A stretch of DNA of 64,000 nucleotides, from positions 496,001 through 560,000 of the forward strand of contig NOWV01000001.1 in the NCBI GenBank assembly GCA_003344405.1, written 5' to 3'. The translations under genes were made by a program, and so were the position numbers. The notes beneath the pieces were generated by a model. The model was not told the origin of the DNA. It made no database searches and saw only the letters and a program-made list of their open reading frames with translations. The DNA is from Trichoplax sp. H2. Lineage: Eukaryota > Placozoa > Uniplacotomia > Trichoplacea. The first letter of the stretch is position 1, and every line of letters starts with the position of its first letter. Below, piece by piece: positions 29,395-43,223 of this stretch.

Positions 29395-32300
29395 ATGGCA
29401 ACTCGGGCAGAAAGGGATAAGAAAAAGCAAAATGAACAGCACCATCGAATATTAACGGACTTGTTACGCGAACAGTGCAATAAAATATGCGCTGATTGTG
29501 AAGCGAAAGGTAAAAAAACAGATCTATTTTTATACATGGAGTTGTGCTAATGGATAGACATACGCGCACTATAGACTGAGGTGCAACTTGTATAGTAGAG
29601 TGACTGGCTTCTCCTCGCTGATACAGACTGTAGTTCAACTGCTAGCCGTCAAGTTGGAATGATTCAGTGAAATATTGCATATCGAAATAAGTGTAAATTA
29701 TACAAGAATCAACCATCCTAGACATTATTCCACATTGCTGGATACTTTGGTTGATCCTAGTCAATGATCGTAGCATCTATTTATGTCAAGATAGCAATGC
29801 AGGAGTAGTTTTACACTGAAAATAAACTGTCCATCCTTTCTGACTTGGAGAACAGTACCAGTACTCGCGTCATACCAATGTATCATACGAGTGGATAGCC
29901 TAATGAATTATAGACGCACAGTAGACTGTATATAACCATTTATGAACAAATGGTTTTTAGAATGATCAAGTTAATCGCAATTTTCATCTCTACAACTTTA
30001 GTTAATGTACAGTTGATCTTTTCATTGACCATTTAACCGTCCTTTCGTACAACACTTCCTCAGTGGATTTGTCTGATTTTTGAACTTACTGCTGTTATAA
30101 TGACTGTAAGCATTGACTGTATACGACTTGGCGTCAATATCATAGCCCTATATGGACTTGACGATACTTTCGATACATTCTGACAAAGTGGATCGTTTTT
30201 ACTTTCTTAAAATTGCTCGAAGAAACTTGATTCATCTACTGATGACGATGAGTCAAAAGTCAAGGCTCAAAACTGTGAATGATTGCTTGTTCAATCTTAA
30301 GCTGAATGAATTTCCCATGATAGTACAGAATGTTACACCGTGTACGTATGGTACGACCACCATAGAGTTTACCGTAGGATCGCTCTGATCGAGATCGATT
30401 GGCAGGTGTCACAATCTTGCGCTTTTTCGGACTAGCTAATCAATGGATGAAATCAATTTATTGTCGGTTAAAATTGACTATAGAATTGGTATCGACCAAT
30501 GTAGTCCATGGATTAGCTCGACTACAGTACATTATTAGTAATTGATCATGGATCGATCGATTATAAACATCATGACAAGTACAGTAAAATAGAAACTTGT
30601 CGAGAAGGAGTATAGGCTGTGAACAACATCCTTCCAGTTCAAGAATCATCCAATCTAACACTGCATTGCGGTGGACGATTACCACTGTACGCGTATGCAT
30701 TTCTTTCATAAGTATCGTTCGTTTGTTTTTGTTTTACACGAATAGAAAGATACGATACTGCAGCCATGGTACAGCGTAATACGTGTGCAAGCTAGAAGAG
30801 TGTAGTACTAGCTAGTATCTACTACAGTGATACTAATGTACATCTATCGACGTGTACAAGCTTGAAAAATTGAGCAGATAGTCTGCATAATTCGTTTACT
30901 CGATAACACCAAGGCTATCTCAAATAGTGGATAATTCTTTATTTTTAAAGTAATGATTCTTACTTATAGCAGGATCAAGCAGAGCACTCATATCTTACTA
31001 TTGTAATTAACATTACATAAATGAATTACAATCCTTTCAAAAAGTGCTAACGATGTGAAATTCGAGGAATAATAGAAATATGATGAAACTTGGTAAAATG
31101 CATCGTCATGCATTCATCTAGGAATAGTTCCTATCTATAGCAAATGTATTAGTGTTTGGTTAATGTTAACAGCCTTTATAATACACCATCAAAAAACATC
31201 GTGTTGGTGTTGTACGCAATACTTGTAGTTCTGCGAATGTACAGAATTATAATAGCTACGTTATTCTTCAACTAAGACTCATTTATACTTTGCTACTAAT
31301 TATAACTGACTCACGTGACAAAATAACCCAAGAAAATATTTCTCGTACGCGTAAAGTATACTACGAAGATACGGTCAATAATAACAGAATGGTTAAGGAA
31401 ATAATGATTAAAATATCGGCTGATTAATAATTACTTGTACGAATAATATAATGAATGAATTAATTCAGTTATGATAACTAGTCAATGTAAATTTCCAGCA
31501 ATTTATTCCTTATATACAGTAGTGTATGTCAAGACGACTGTTGATTGTCAGTTTAAGACGATAGTAAAGTGTAGATTAACTACCTAAATTAAACATTGTA
31601 CTAATTAACTAATAAGTAACTATAGTTTACGTTATTTTTAAAACGATTCTGATTAAAAATTGATACATTGTTTAATTAGGTCCAAGATGGGCGTCGTGGA
31701 ATATTGGTGCTTTCATATGTATCCGTTGTGCCGGTATTCATCGTAACCTCGGTGTTCATATTAGCAAGGTGAAATCGGTAAACTTAGATTCATGGACTTC
31801 AGAGCAAGTTGCTGTAAGTAGAAAAATTTAGAATATTTTATCACCGCACCTAAAGAGGCTTCTATATTTTTATAATTAACCTACTTACTTTGTTCATCGA
31901 AATTTTTAGAATGTAGTTATCTCGTAGTAATAATCTATTTCCTATTTGTTATTATAATACAATATTGAATGAGTGTGATATTCTTACTGGCCATTATCAT
32001 TCCTAAAATTTCAATTTAGCAGTCTTAAGTATAGAGACAGTTATGCCTAAAACGCAATATTTTAAAGTTGAAATGTTAGATAGGCTTACTACAGTACTTT
32101 GTGGCAATATAAATTGTAGTGATTTTCATGGCTAGATCATTCATATTGTCTTCTAACATTTCCCCATACATACATTGTATAGAATATGGTAGAATGGGGT
32201 AACAGGCGTGTCAACAGATACTACGAAGCGAATATACCGTCTACGTTCACCCGGCCTTCATCAGACCAGTTGCGTATTATTGTTAATTTTATTTATCAAT

Positions 32301-33806
32301 TAGCTATTTAAATTCATTTTATAAGGTCATCCATATGCATACTGTAAATAAATAATAGAGATGAGTTTAAATGAGACACTAAGTATCGCCAAATTTAGGT
32401 AATAGACGCGTATATTTTATTGCAGGGCGGCAGAAAATTTTATCCGCGCAAAATATGTTAGCAAACAGTACGCTGGGCAAAAGTTACCAGAAGAAAATAA
32501 ACCAAAGGTATCAATGAAAATTGCGCCTTCTGAATAAATATGATACCAGTTACTGTCATTGATCCACCAATGATAATACATTTGCATAATTTTTGCTTGT
32601 ATTTTTGGTATAGGCTACAAGTAAGACTGGGAAAACTACTAACCAGGTAAACTGACCTTCAGTATCTTATATGTTGTTGTCTAATTTGAGGGCTATTACG
32701 GAACCGGCTATTGTTCTTTTTTGAGATATCATACTTTGATGAAAATAACAGAGTGTAATAATCTATGAAATTACTTTCTATTGCATTATTTAGAATACTC
32801 CAGCTGCTGTAGCGCAACATAAATCACGCCAAAGTTCCTCATCATCATCGTCTTCTGTTCAAGAACGACAATCACCTGCCAAACGAGCAACTCCAGTACA
32901 ATCTCAGAGTCCTGCCCCTAAGCCGCAGCAACAGTCCGCAATTGCTGATCTTTTGAGCTTAGATACACCAGTTCAGCAAGCACCAGTTCAACAATCTCAA
33001 GTAGTAAATGCACCTCCCCAGCAGGTACCTTCTAATACTCAACAGGCAATCCCATCGCAAATACCACAACAGCCTCAAAATCAGCAACAAAATCTAATAA
33101 GTGAAGCAGCTTTATTCGGAACAAACGAACAGAAAGCAAGCATTGATAAGGACTCTATTTTATCTCTGTATGGTAAAAATACTCAAACACCAGCCTATGG
33201 TGTTCCAGGTAAAATTTCTGTTCTGTTCACTAGCAATGTAACATTATACTGTATTTCTACGACTATTTTCTACTATATTAATATAACAATTATTTTATCT
33301 TAGGTGGTATAATAATGAGTCGGCCGCAAGTCAGTAATACAAACATGGTACAACAAGGACCTGGTATGATGTATCAAGGTCAAGGTGGAATGCAGCAAAT
33401 GCAGTATGGTAACAGGATGCAACAATTCCAGCCCATGTCTCAGGGTATGGGTCAAGTAAATCAAATTACACAAGGTATGAATCAAATGTCCGTAACTGGA
33501 GGAGCTGGTTTACCAAATCAACAAGCTATGTATAATACCCCCTCTGGAGGTGGTAACTTTAATATGCCTCAACAAAATCAATTTAATATGATGCGACAGC
33601 AACAACCAATGCAACAACAGTTTCAGCAAAATTTTATGGGACAATATCAGCAAAACCCCACTATGCAGCAGGCTCCGCTAATGCAAGGAAATCAGAGACC
33701 ACAAGTGTACAATCAACAATTTGCAACAAACAACCAGGGTGGTATGTATGCTGGAAATCAGCAAATGACTCAAGGGCAGACTTTAAACAATCAACTATGG
33801 AATTAA
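29395..33806 (+). CDS. SMAP-type ArfGAP (stromal membrane-associated protein 1/2 homologue)
   Basis: Seven exons: 29395-29509, 31680-31813, 32183-32268, 32426-32507, 32614-32646, 32794-33208 and 33304-33806, giving 455 aa, the usual SMAP length. The N-terminal ArfGAP domain has the zinc finger C32-x2-C35-x16-C52-x2-C55 (CADC ... CIRC), followed by [20 protein letters not shown] with the catalytic arginine finger at R60. It continues through [13 protein letters not shown] to [11 protein letters not shown] Ser-rich linker contains a clathrin-box motif LLSLD (about 203-207), as in vertebrate SMAPs. The C-terminal about 280 residues are Gln/Pro/Met-rich and disordered. It accelerates GTP hydrolysis on Arf GTPases (Arf6/Arf1 in vertebrates) in clathrin-dependent endocytosis and trans-Golgi traffic (family knowledge). 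Intron 1 is 2.2 kb, carries no further exon, and starts AAAG|GTAAAA. Confidence 0.95.
29510..31679 (+). other. Intron 1 of the SMAP gene
   Basis: 2.17 kb with no exon fitting the protein. The 78-codon frame at 30152-30388 and overlapping minus-strand frames at 30458-30709 have no recognisable features. Nothing else stands out. Confidence 0.6.
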
Positions 33807-35420
33807 ACTACTATTGCATCGCTATACTATTGCAATGATTGTTGTTACAGTATAAGTCCTTACTATCTTTAGTTAGAGCGAAAGATATTTACTGCATACA
33901 ATTTTATCATTGTATTATTAGCTTCGTAATAATTAGGTAACATTTGATATCTTCACATGTACCGCCTCATAAGTAATAGGGAATTTTAGGTTTCAATTGC
34001 CCGTAGGCTTTAGCTAATGCGAATAAAAATAAGTAGTGTAGCATACCATTACGTATCACGTATTTTGTAAATTGTTATATCTCTTTGTTGATATTCTGGT
34101 TGTGTTGTCCATAGTAATCATTTCAATTATTATACATTTATTAGTAAAGAAAAATTTTAGATAGCTCGCCTGCTACTAAAGTATCGTGATTTGAGAATTT
34201 TTACACTTTTCGTGATAGCGTGATAGTAGACATTCAGTTGGCTATTCTATTTTCACTGCACAGTGACCGATACTATGTACGATTGTATTTTACGCTTCTT
34301 GAATTCCTAAGTATGATATGTTAGATAATTCAAATCTTAAAGAGGTATGTAACTGTAAGCCATCTGCTAAATTCGGTTTTTCTGATTTATTCAACTTGTA
34401 ACCCATTCATCGTTGCTCAGTTCGTTGTCGATCAACCGATAATACACGATGCAAATCCTACTTGTGAAAAAATAATTGCCATTCAAGATGTACACATGTA
34501 CAGCATTATATTTTTCATTGTCTTACAAGTCATTGTGCAGTTTATAATAAACTGTACGATGTAGTAGAAAAGGTATACTCTACGTATACAAAACAGTATA
34601 TCATCTTAAATAAATTTAGCAAGCTACTTCATGTTCTCATGGGATATAATGTTATGTGTACGTTAAATTTTTAAGCTACCGTCATACTATAATTATAGGA
34701 AAAAGTTCAGAACGAAACAATTGATTATTGATGTAACCACATTGTAAGATTCGGAAGATTTAAACATTGTTCATATAAATTTGAACTGATGCATAAAGCG
34801 ATATGTTGATGAATTCACCCAGTGATTACATCATATGAATATTACTTACAACTGATGAAGGTCCGCGAAAATTACAGTTATAGTTTTAATAAAAACGAGT
34901 GGCATACCCATTTCATTTCTACAACCGTAATTAAATATAATTTAATCAAAGCTTGAATATTAATGCAAAACTCGAACTACTCATTCTGTGATCTCTCTGA
35001 AGGCGTTCAAGACCAAAGAATCAAACATTTTCATGAGAATTTTATTTCTGAAAGTATCAATATATAATAATAATAATCTATGCTCTTAAAAGAAAACTAA
35101 TCAGATAAGAGCATAAAAATTAATTATAAATACATATATTTTAGCGGCAATTTATAATCTAATAGTGAATATACTTTTAAAACGTTCATAAGAAATTATT
35201 GATTTATGGCTAGAATACGGTAATTGCTAATAGTATAACGGCAAAGAGCAGAGTTAAATATACATTTATGTATGGATGTACGTATATATATACATATCAT
35301 GGTTTATTAAATTCAAGCTTAACTTTTTTATAAAAATATTCCACGCGCTTTTTACATGGTGTATCTGATAGTTTATGAGACCTCTTGAAAATGCAAGCAG
35401 CCGAAAATATACGTTCAGTA
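33807..35420. other. Convergent 3' spacer between SMAP and LTV1
   Basis: About 1.6 kb of AT-rich sequence between two genes transcribed towards each other. It presumably holds both 3' UTRs. I see no open frame, repeat or RNA gene worth calling. Confidence 0.5.
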
Positions 35421-38400
35421 TTATAAAAGTGTCACCCCTTTGCTATGATTAGTATTAACCATGGACCTTTCCTGTGATATTTGCTCGGCTTTGAAGGCAA
35501 CTTTTGTCGATTTCTTCTGTTGCCGTCTTACCTAATGGGGAAATAACATGTGGATATTATCGTAATTGAATAGCCGGGGGGTATTAAGATAGCTGCAAAG
35601 GCTAACCTTTTTTTGTCCTTTAACTTCCAATTTTCTTCGTCGTTTCTCCTCCTTTGTCTCATTCTTACTTCTGGTAATATTTGTCTTGACTGTTATGATT
35701 TAAAAAGGCATATTAAAAGTACTCGTAAGTTAATATTACTAACAATTAATAAAACAAAATCAGTGTCAATAGAGTTAATATCAACAATTTAATTTGCAAA
35801 CAGTACCTGATACTACTTTCTCTTTAGGTGATTTTCCAGGTAAAACTCCTAATGGTATTCCAGTCTTTTTCGATAATATTATCTGAGGTTTATCAGATAT
35901 TTTCTAAGTAAATAAAGTTAACCGTTACGGGAATTTATGTTTACATTTTTACAATATGCCATACGCAATATCAAAAAATACCGTACGTTTGCGTTCTTTT
36001 TAGGCGGGTTTGCAATTATTTTGGGGTGATTGTAAGCAGTTGAGCGGGTTTCTAGTATCGATTCACAATCCCATAGTTCACGTTTTTCTTCAACCTCTAC
36101 CAATTCAGTTGATTCCTCACTATCTGACTCTGTACTTTCGGTTTCATTGTCATCATCTAGATCGATTTGACTTTCTTCCATTGTATCACGTGGTTCGGCG
36201 TTAGTTGGCTTTTTTGCGTTAAGTGGACGACTTTATATTGTAAATAAAGTAAAAGCAAATTTTTAATCCACTTAGTATGGTTTATAAATTGGCATGTTAA
36301 TTAATCATACATTTAGGCATGAGCAAGGCTTAATTTTGTCATAGCCAACTTACTATGAATTATCCATTAGAGACATTTGTTCTTCAATTAATCTACTCAA
36401 ATGTTGTTCAACTAATTCTCGCCTTTCATCACCAGAAATATTATCTCCACTATCATCAGGAGCACCGATTTCATTGTCTTCATATTCCTCCAGTATCTGC
36501 GAGAAAAGGTTTAAATGCGTCAAATCTGGAACAGCTGCTATTATCAATACTTATTCTACAATAACACTAATAGCGCTAATATTGCAAATTTAAAGTACAC
36601 ATAAAAGAGCTTACGATCTCAATAGGTATACTCGTATATAAAATCAAAGGATTTCTACCTTGTCAAATCTGTCATCTAAATGAGTTAAACCTATAATTAT
36701 AGATTAAAACACATTCAGGCGGTTATATATTTGTTTAGGCCATCGAAAGACTTTTGAAAACATGTATTTTGGCAATGATCAGCTTATTAACAGTATGTCC
36801 TAACCTTCTCCTCGTCTTACAACAGATGATGTCAATGATAATCCGGTAAATTGTGAGACGTTATCGTCATCAGCCATGGAATTCATACATTCGTCACTAC
36901 CAAATGAATCATTTCTGTATCTTGACATATCATTTTCATTATCATCGTATCCCCCTTCGTCCGCGTCATATTCCGCTTCATCTACAACATCGGCCTATTT
37001 GTTAAAAAAATAAAGAATTCGATATACGTGTGGTTAGAAAGATGATATAAGTACATGACGTTAATGCTTTTTACAATATAGGATGTTTCTATTTTAAGTT
37101 CTAAATGTAATTTACTTTTCGCATGAAATCATCTTCCAATATGTTATCTGGATCATCGAGATCAAGAGCATCATCTAACGCGGCTACAATATCTGGATCC
37201 CATTCTGGATGAAGTCCTGTTATAATTTAATGTTTATATATAGTAGGGCAATTTAATGATACATACGCGAATTACGATACTTATTTGATTTATCAAAATA
37301 TATGACAATGAAAACTCTCACAAGGCCGACTAATAATATCACTAAGTTAGTAATTACGAATAGACTGAATAGTAAAGGCTACGTACTCAGATTATCATTA
37401 AGAAGACATTTTCTAACTTCTAGTTACTACCTAGCAATGATATTGTAATCATAAGTTACCTTGCGATTCAAGACCACGATTCAGAAGACCGACATCATCT
37501 TCACGTTGCGACGGAAAGGCATTTGCCGGTAACTTTATTTTTGACTAACAGGGTAATGATTAATATTCCAATACGGCATAAGGTTAAATGCACGATATTC
37601 ATTACAATCTAGCCATTAAATCTACTAGTAATAAGTCAAGCTCAACTAACCTTATTGGAACCGATGTAAACAAAATCAACATTGTCACTTGAGGTTGTGG
37701 CTTTATCATGGCGTTCTTTAAGGTGCTGCATGTAGTTGTAATCGTCATCAAAATAGACACCATACTTCTCCTGTTCGTATACCCGAGCTTGATAATCATC
37801 CTGTAATAATAAACTTGAGGCATTAACAACTATTAAGGCAAGATTAGTACAGTATAGGAATAAATTAATCCATCTATAAAACTTTGATCGATATGCCTTC
37901 TAGAATATTGGTCAATAACTAATAGCAATGATCATGTAGCAGGCAGTACTTTAAGTTCTCAACGACATCATTTGACTCACTTATTACTATCATATAGTCA
38001 GTATACTACTGATGTATTCAGATTGCTGTAAAGGACGATAATGCAAAATTCAGCTAGTGCTTTTGGTAATCTCATCAACAATTAGAGAATACACTGTACT
38101 TTGAGCTTTAACTATAGGAGGCTGCTAAACTGGTCGATCTCATTTGTAAAGATAGTAGTAGGAAATATGCAGCGATCTTGTAGGGTACTACAGGTTGTAA
38201 TCAACAAGCAGCATGTGCACTTGTGCAGCCTATTTAGAATGCTACTCCTCATATTCGGTCGAGTACAGTACTGCTATTACTAGATATAATTCTGCCAAAT
38301 TCACTTTCGCCTCCAGATACAAAGAATCTACTGTACAGTAGTCAATACTTTAAGTAAATATGTTACTTGTATTGATTGATAGTGGAGATTGCTATACGAG

Positions 38401-38833
38401 TATATTATCATCCTATGGGCCTTCGCTGTATTTAAGTTTGGTGCATGTAATATTCAAATTCGATTCGATATAGTGTCGATGATCATGTTACTAGAACGCC
38501 GAGTTACCTCCTCCATCTTTGGCTGTCTTGTTTCTTCATTCTTGTCTGTATCAAACGGGTGTAAAACATATTGCGGTGCTTGATCATCGGCAATAAGTGG
38601 ATCTCGCTGACTTCGATGAACAAGTTGGAATCGATAACCTTCTTTCTTGCCAATAAATGGCTTCTTCTTGCGACCCTATTTGAAATGATCGACATTTTGT
38701 TATGTCCTTCGATTACGCTTGTACATTCGACGCTTACAGTATATACCGGATAAAAGTTGCTACACTTGGAAAAGTACAATCGCATAGTATTCTACTTGGA
38801 TATCAAGTCATCTATCTTAGATGTACATACCAT
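35421..38833 (-). CDS. LTV1: 40S ribosomal subunit assembly factor LTV1
   Basis: Twelve exons on the minus strand, 5' to 3': 38833-38831 (ATG only), 38675-38508, 37800-37651, 37544-37460, 37216-37116, 36994-36805, 36690-36659, 36496-36354, 36230-35987, 35903-35807, 35689-35607, 35531-35421. Total 468 aa, against 475 in human. Family blocks in order: GRKKKPFIGKK ... FQLVHRSQRDPLIADD; EKYGVYFDDDYNYMQHLKE; KIKLPANAF ... EDDVGLLN; DPDIVAALDD ... NILEDDFM; LTSSVVRRGEG; LDDRFDK ... YEDNEIGA; ELWDCESILET ... YNHP; LSKKTGIPLGVLP; and a basic C-terminal helix RSKNETKEEKRRRK. LTV1 loads onto pre-40S particles, helps install small-subunit head proteins and is involved in nuclear export and cytoplasmic maturation. 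The acidic middle and basic ends are as in the family. The one-codon first exon is inferred from ATG|GTATGT and lack of an in-frame ATG in exon 2. Confidence 0.93.
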
Positions 38834-41800
38834 ATTGAACTTTTATAAAGTCTACAATTCTCTAAATCCCTTCAAAATCGACAACAAGGTGGAAAGTTAA
38901 TTTCTCCGCATGCGATCCAAGCTGAAGTTTATTTTGTACAGTACAGTACCCACCGTCACCTCACAATTAATCACGTCATCCACGTCTGTAACAACAGTAC
39001 GGGTGACGGTAATGAGGAGTCAGTCAATCCTGGATTGCAGCTGTAACTCGGTTAGGCTGACTCGCATAAAATGTCACGTGGTCTTATGCTGAACTTCAAT
39101 GTGGCCGCAGAATGCTCAAATCTTCAGTACGGTGCTTTACAGTATAACAACTCAAACATGACTTTACTCTTGAGTTCGTTTGGCATAACTAGGCATCTGG
39201 AATGACTCTCCATAAGCTACAGTACTACGTACTGTCAGATTCTACAGTACCTTAAAACAGACGACTGTCAACAGTATCAGTACACTAACAGTTACAGTAC
39301 AGTTACAGTACAGTACTGTACGCGAGAAGGCTAGACAGCTCATAGCAGGGATATCTACTGTACACTGTACACTGTACAGTATACAGTTTGAGCCAGCTAG
39401 GCAAAGGCAAAAGGATCAAATCGAAGGCTGCCAGACCTGAGCACAAGAGCACGTGGAGAAGAGATTAGTCTTCCCTTTGGCGTTGATAGTGGCATCGAGA
39501 GCATGACAAGTGCGATTATTCAGCACTTGTCGATGTAAAGAGAGTAGATAAAGGACGACTTAAACTTTTAAATCAACAAACTCCAAATACAGAAGAGAAC
39601 ATGCTTGATTTTTCGCCGTTTTCGATTGGAGAAAGTTGAGAAACACAGATGGGAGGATCTGCACCATGTTGGTAAGCTTCGGATAAAAGTAGATTACAGA
39701 TACTGAATTTAGTATCGGCTATTACAAATAGACATGCAAAAGTCATCATACTGGCCTGACACTTACTAGGATGAGAAGAAAAATAAAATATAACTTTCGT
39801 TCTTCTGAATCGAATGATTGTAATTCTTAATTCTGATACTTGAGCTTCACAAGGCTATTGCTAAAAATGGCTGTTTTTATTACCAGTATAGTAGCTATGA
39901 CACACTCTTCAATTGCATGCTCATGATATTGAATTAATGATCGTAATCGTTTATCTATTGTCGGACTGATGATTTGGAATCCTACGGTAGCAATCACCTG
40001 AAGAATAAAGATATCATGGTCTTGTCATCGCTGTTTAATGGATAAACTACTCTTATACTACCAACCTATCAACCTGCCAGAATAACAAGATTGCCCTGCT
40101 CTCACATGTCAGATGGCATGACATCGTAGCAAGAGTAAATAATGCGGCACAGTATCGACTGAAGATAGGAATGGGATGGACGATGCACTATACGTCAACA
40201 TCAAGTTTCTTTCTTTGATTAAGAAAATTTTGGGTAAATTGATTGCTATATACTTTTACAGTATACTCGTATACTCATAGCCAATCTATCTAGAATTATA
40301 ATTCTACCGTAGTTATAAACCCGTTCGTAAAAAACATGTATTACTAGTTATTGTAGTTTGTTTCATAATACAGTACTGTATATCGTTGCTATGATGCAAA
40401 TGAATTTCTTCACCTGAAGATCACCGTGTCGATTAATAATCGAGCTTTTTAAAACTGAGCAACGTCGACATTATACATCTACTACGTCAAAAGTGTCAGA
40501 CTGAAATTACTGGTATGGCTAAAATGTAAATGTATTAATTGCCTATATTTCTCTATATTCAACTTTGCTATCATCAGTTAAAAATTACTAAAATGGGTAG
40601 GACGTATCCGTACACGCAACACTGTCCAGCCATTAAAAAAATGGTAAGTCTACTGCTTTAAATTATTAAAATTAGAGTGAAAACTTTTGGTCAAGCTTCA
40701 TTGATGACATACAGTATATATTAGACAGAATGCTATATGACGATTATTTAAGTCTCTGACGAAGCTTAGCAGTAAATATATCCAACATCCCAAATGACGG
40801 GCCATTGATAACTTTTTACTACTGAATTTTATCCTATAATATACCTGTTTTTATAATTGTTTGCAGGCTGTAAACGACTGGGCGATTGCGAATGATTTAA
40901 AAGCAAGTACAAGTAGCCTTATGATGGTACGTGATACAGTACTCGTTGAACTATTTTAGATAAAATCTAAACATATATATATATATATATATCAATATTG
41001 TATTAGTTATTTCTGAATGTACAGCTTCGTATAGTGTTATCAAAGTGAGTGGCTGATGATTTAGCTTTGGTACTGGGCACGGAGTTGATTTACAACTTGT
41101 ATCCAGTATCACACTAGTTACATTGAATCGTATCAATGGTGAAATTTTGCTAGGGGCCATCTGACACTATCCGTACATTCAATGAATACATTAATGCTTT
41201 AGAATTTTGTGTATAAAAGCAATTAACGTACTGCGTGTTTTTAGAAAATTGGAAATATGGCGTTCCTCGAGCGCGCTGAGACTCTTTCGAAAATGAAAAT
41301 TCGGTTATGTGATTGAGAGCACTCTGGACTTGTAACTTGATCACCTGTACCTCGGAGGCTCGGACATCCATATCGATAGTTTACGCCAGCTAATGTGAAT
41401 TCCTCAAATTTCTTTATAGTTGTCAATAAAACATTTTCTTTATTTCAACAAAACTATTTATTATGGAACTTGTGTGAAATCAGTTAACCAGTTAATGAAA
41501 ATTAGCCAGAATCACAATGGACACTTATTTAATTTATAGAAGATTTTAATGCATGAAAGCGGATAAAAGTCATCAATTCATAGATTTTGAAGTAGTTCTA
41601 GAAATTTAGACTCTAATTAACATCGTCAGCGGCTATATCAAGTCAGCTCATAGTATGCAGCCTATGTATTCAGTAATAAACAGTACTGTAGTTACTTTTT
41701 AGATATTCATAAACTCCCAGAATAAATATTCGTAGTATTACCGTACAATATTGTCAATGGCAGTATCAAGGACTACACTAATGTTGAACATACAACCTTT

Positions 41801-43223
41801 ATGCATTGATGTTAAACTTTGTTCCTCAAGACTTTGAAACTATCGAATACGGTGAAGTAGAATTTGATTTATTTATTATCATCGCAGCCCGAAATGATAT
41901 AAATTTTATAGTCAATACAGCAGTAAGAAAATGAGATTGCGTTAGTAAAAACACGAAGATCATTGAGACACCGATGCACCAATATCAAATACCAATTTTC
42001 CATAAAAACCGCTGCTGCCTTAAGCATTCTTTAAGTACAATCGTCGGTTATTCTGCCTTAAAGTTAAAAAAGAGGTAAAATGCAACCCTGCATGATAGAG
42101 GACTTTTTAGAATCATCTCATCGTCTATCGCCGAGATTCGAGCATGCGGACAGACAGACACTCAATACTGCCTTCCGTCAAACCCTAGCTAGTACGATGG
42201 GCTCTATTATGATTATACTGGACAGTGTACGGTATATAATTAGTTATGTAATAATAATAACAATTATACAGTAAATTATTATACGCTCAATCCGAGCGGA
42301 AGAAGAAATCTACAATCTAAATAGTTCAATCAGTCCATCCATGTTCAAGGCTAAAAATTGTGTCTATATTTTAGTGTTCTAACTTGTCATTAGTTACTGA
42401 TTACCATTACATAAGCGTATGTACAGTATAATATAATAGAGGAAAGTAAGATGTCACTAAAGAGTTCCGATGAATGCTAATTATGCAGATATCATAAAGC
42501 AAAGAAGATAATTCATGATCATTATCTATGGACAGATCAGAATTATGCGATAGAGGTATTGTGCGCGTATATAGTAGAGATTAACAATATAGTCGTCATT
42601 GGATGAGTTAGTTTTAAAATTTCATGGCAATGATGTTTTGCGTCTACATAGGGTGTAAACTGTGTAGTGAATTAATTTCGTGCATCCGACCTTGCATCCG
42701 TAAATCAATCTTATGCCATTTGCTATCATCAGCACAATATTATGGGTAGTGTTGTGTAAAATGTAAATGCTGTTCACTTACTATTTTATAACACTCTATC
42801 TTGTTTACAAAATTCAATCTGGACCTATTCACTATATAATTGAATCGATCTCGATTCTCTTCTACTGTAAGGTATTACTAGTTTGCGGTAAACTACTGTA
42901 CCTTGCATAATAGCACTAACAGTACGAGTAATGGCTTGCCAGAATGGACATAGTAAAATCTGTACCACTAGAAGTTAACCTCTGATCTTGAAACGTACTT
43001 GATTTTCGCTAAATTAATACTATACTATTATTATTACGGTAGAAAGCGTAATCAATAAATAGATTTGATAATTCAACTACCAAAGTAAGTAATCAGCAAG
43101 GTCATTGACAATCAAATGAGAAGGAAATTATTAATATCAGTGTATGAAAGCAAGTTAAGTAAAGCTTTCTCTACCATGTATCTTTATAACCGACAGATAG
43201 TCTATTAACGCCTGCGGTTAATA
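38834..43223. other. 4.4-kb spacer with pentamer palindromes; no supported gene
   Basis: GTACAGTAC motifs at 38936-38950 and a denser island at about 39240-39390 lie 0.1-0.55 kb upstream of the LTV1 start (38833). A (TA)n run lies at 40972-40992. Two short exon-like stretches (40593-40643 and about 40867-40926, both flanked by plausible splice sites) encode no recognisable domain. The 49-codon frame at 42080-42229, closed by a GTACGG, is likewise anonymous. I see no mobile element or RNA gene. Confidence 0.45.

Noticed and set aside
30152-30388. 78-codon frame inside SMAP intron 1
   Set aside because: Does not fit the SMAP protein and has no recognisable motif.
36353-36564. Plus-strand 69-codon frame over LTV1
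   Set aside because: Antisense shadow of LTV1 exon 8.
42080-42274. 64-codon frame starting MQPCMIEDFLESS upstream of the sugar transporter
   Set aside because: Does not splice in frame into the transporter with recognisable sites and matches nothing I know; left as spacer.
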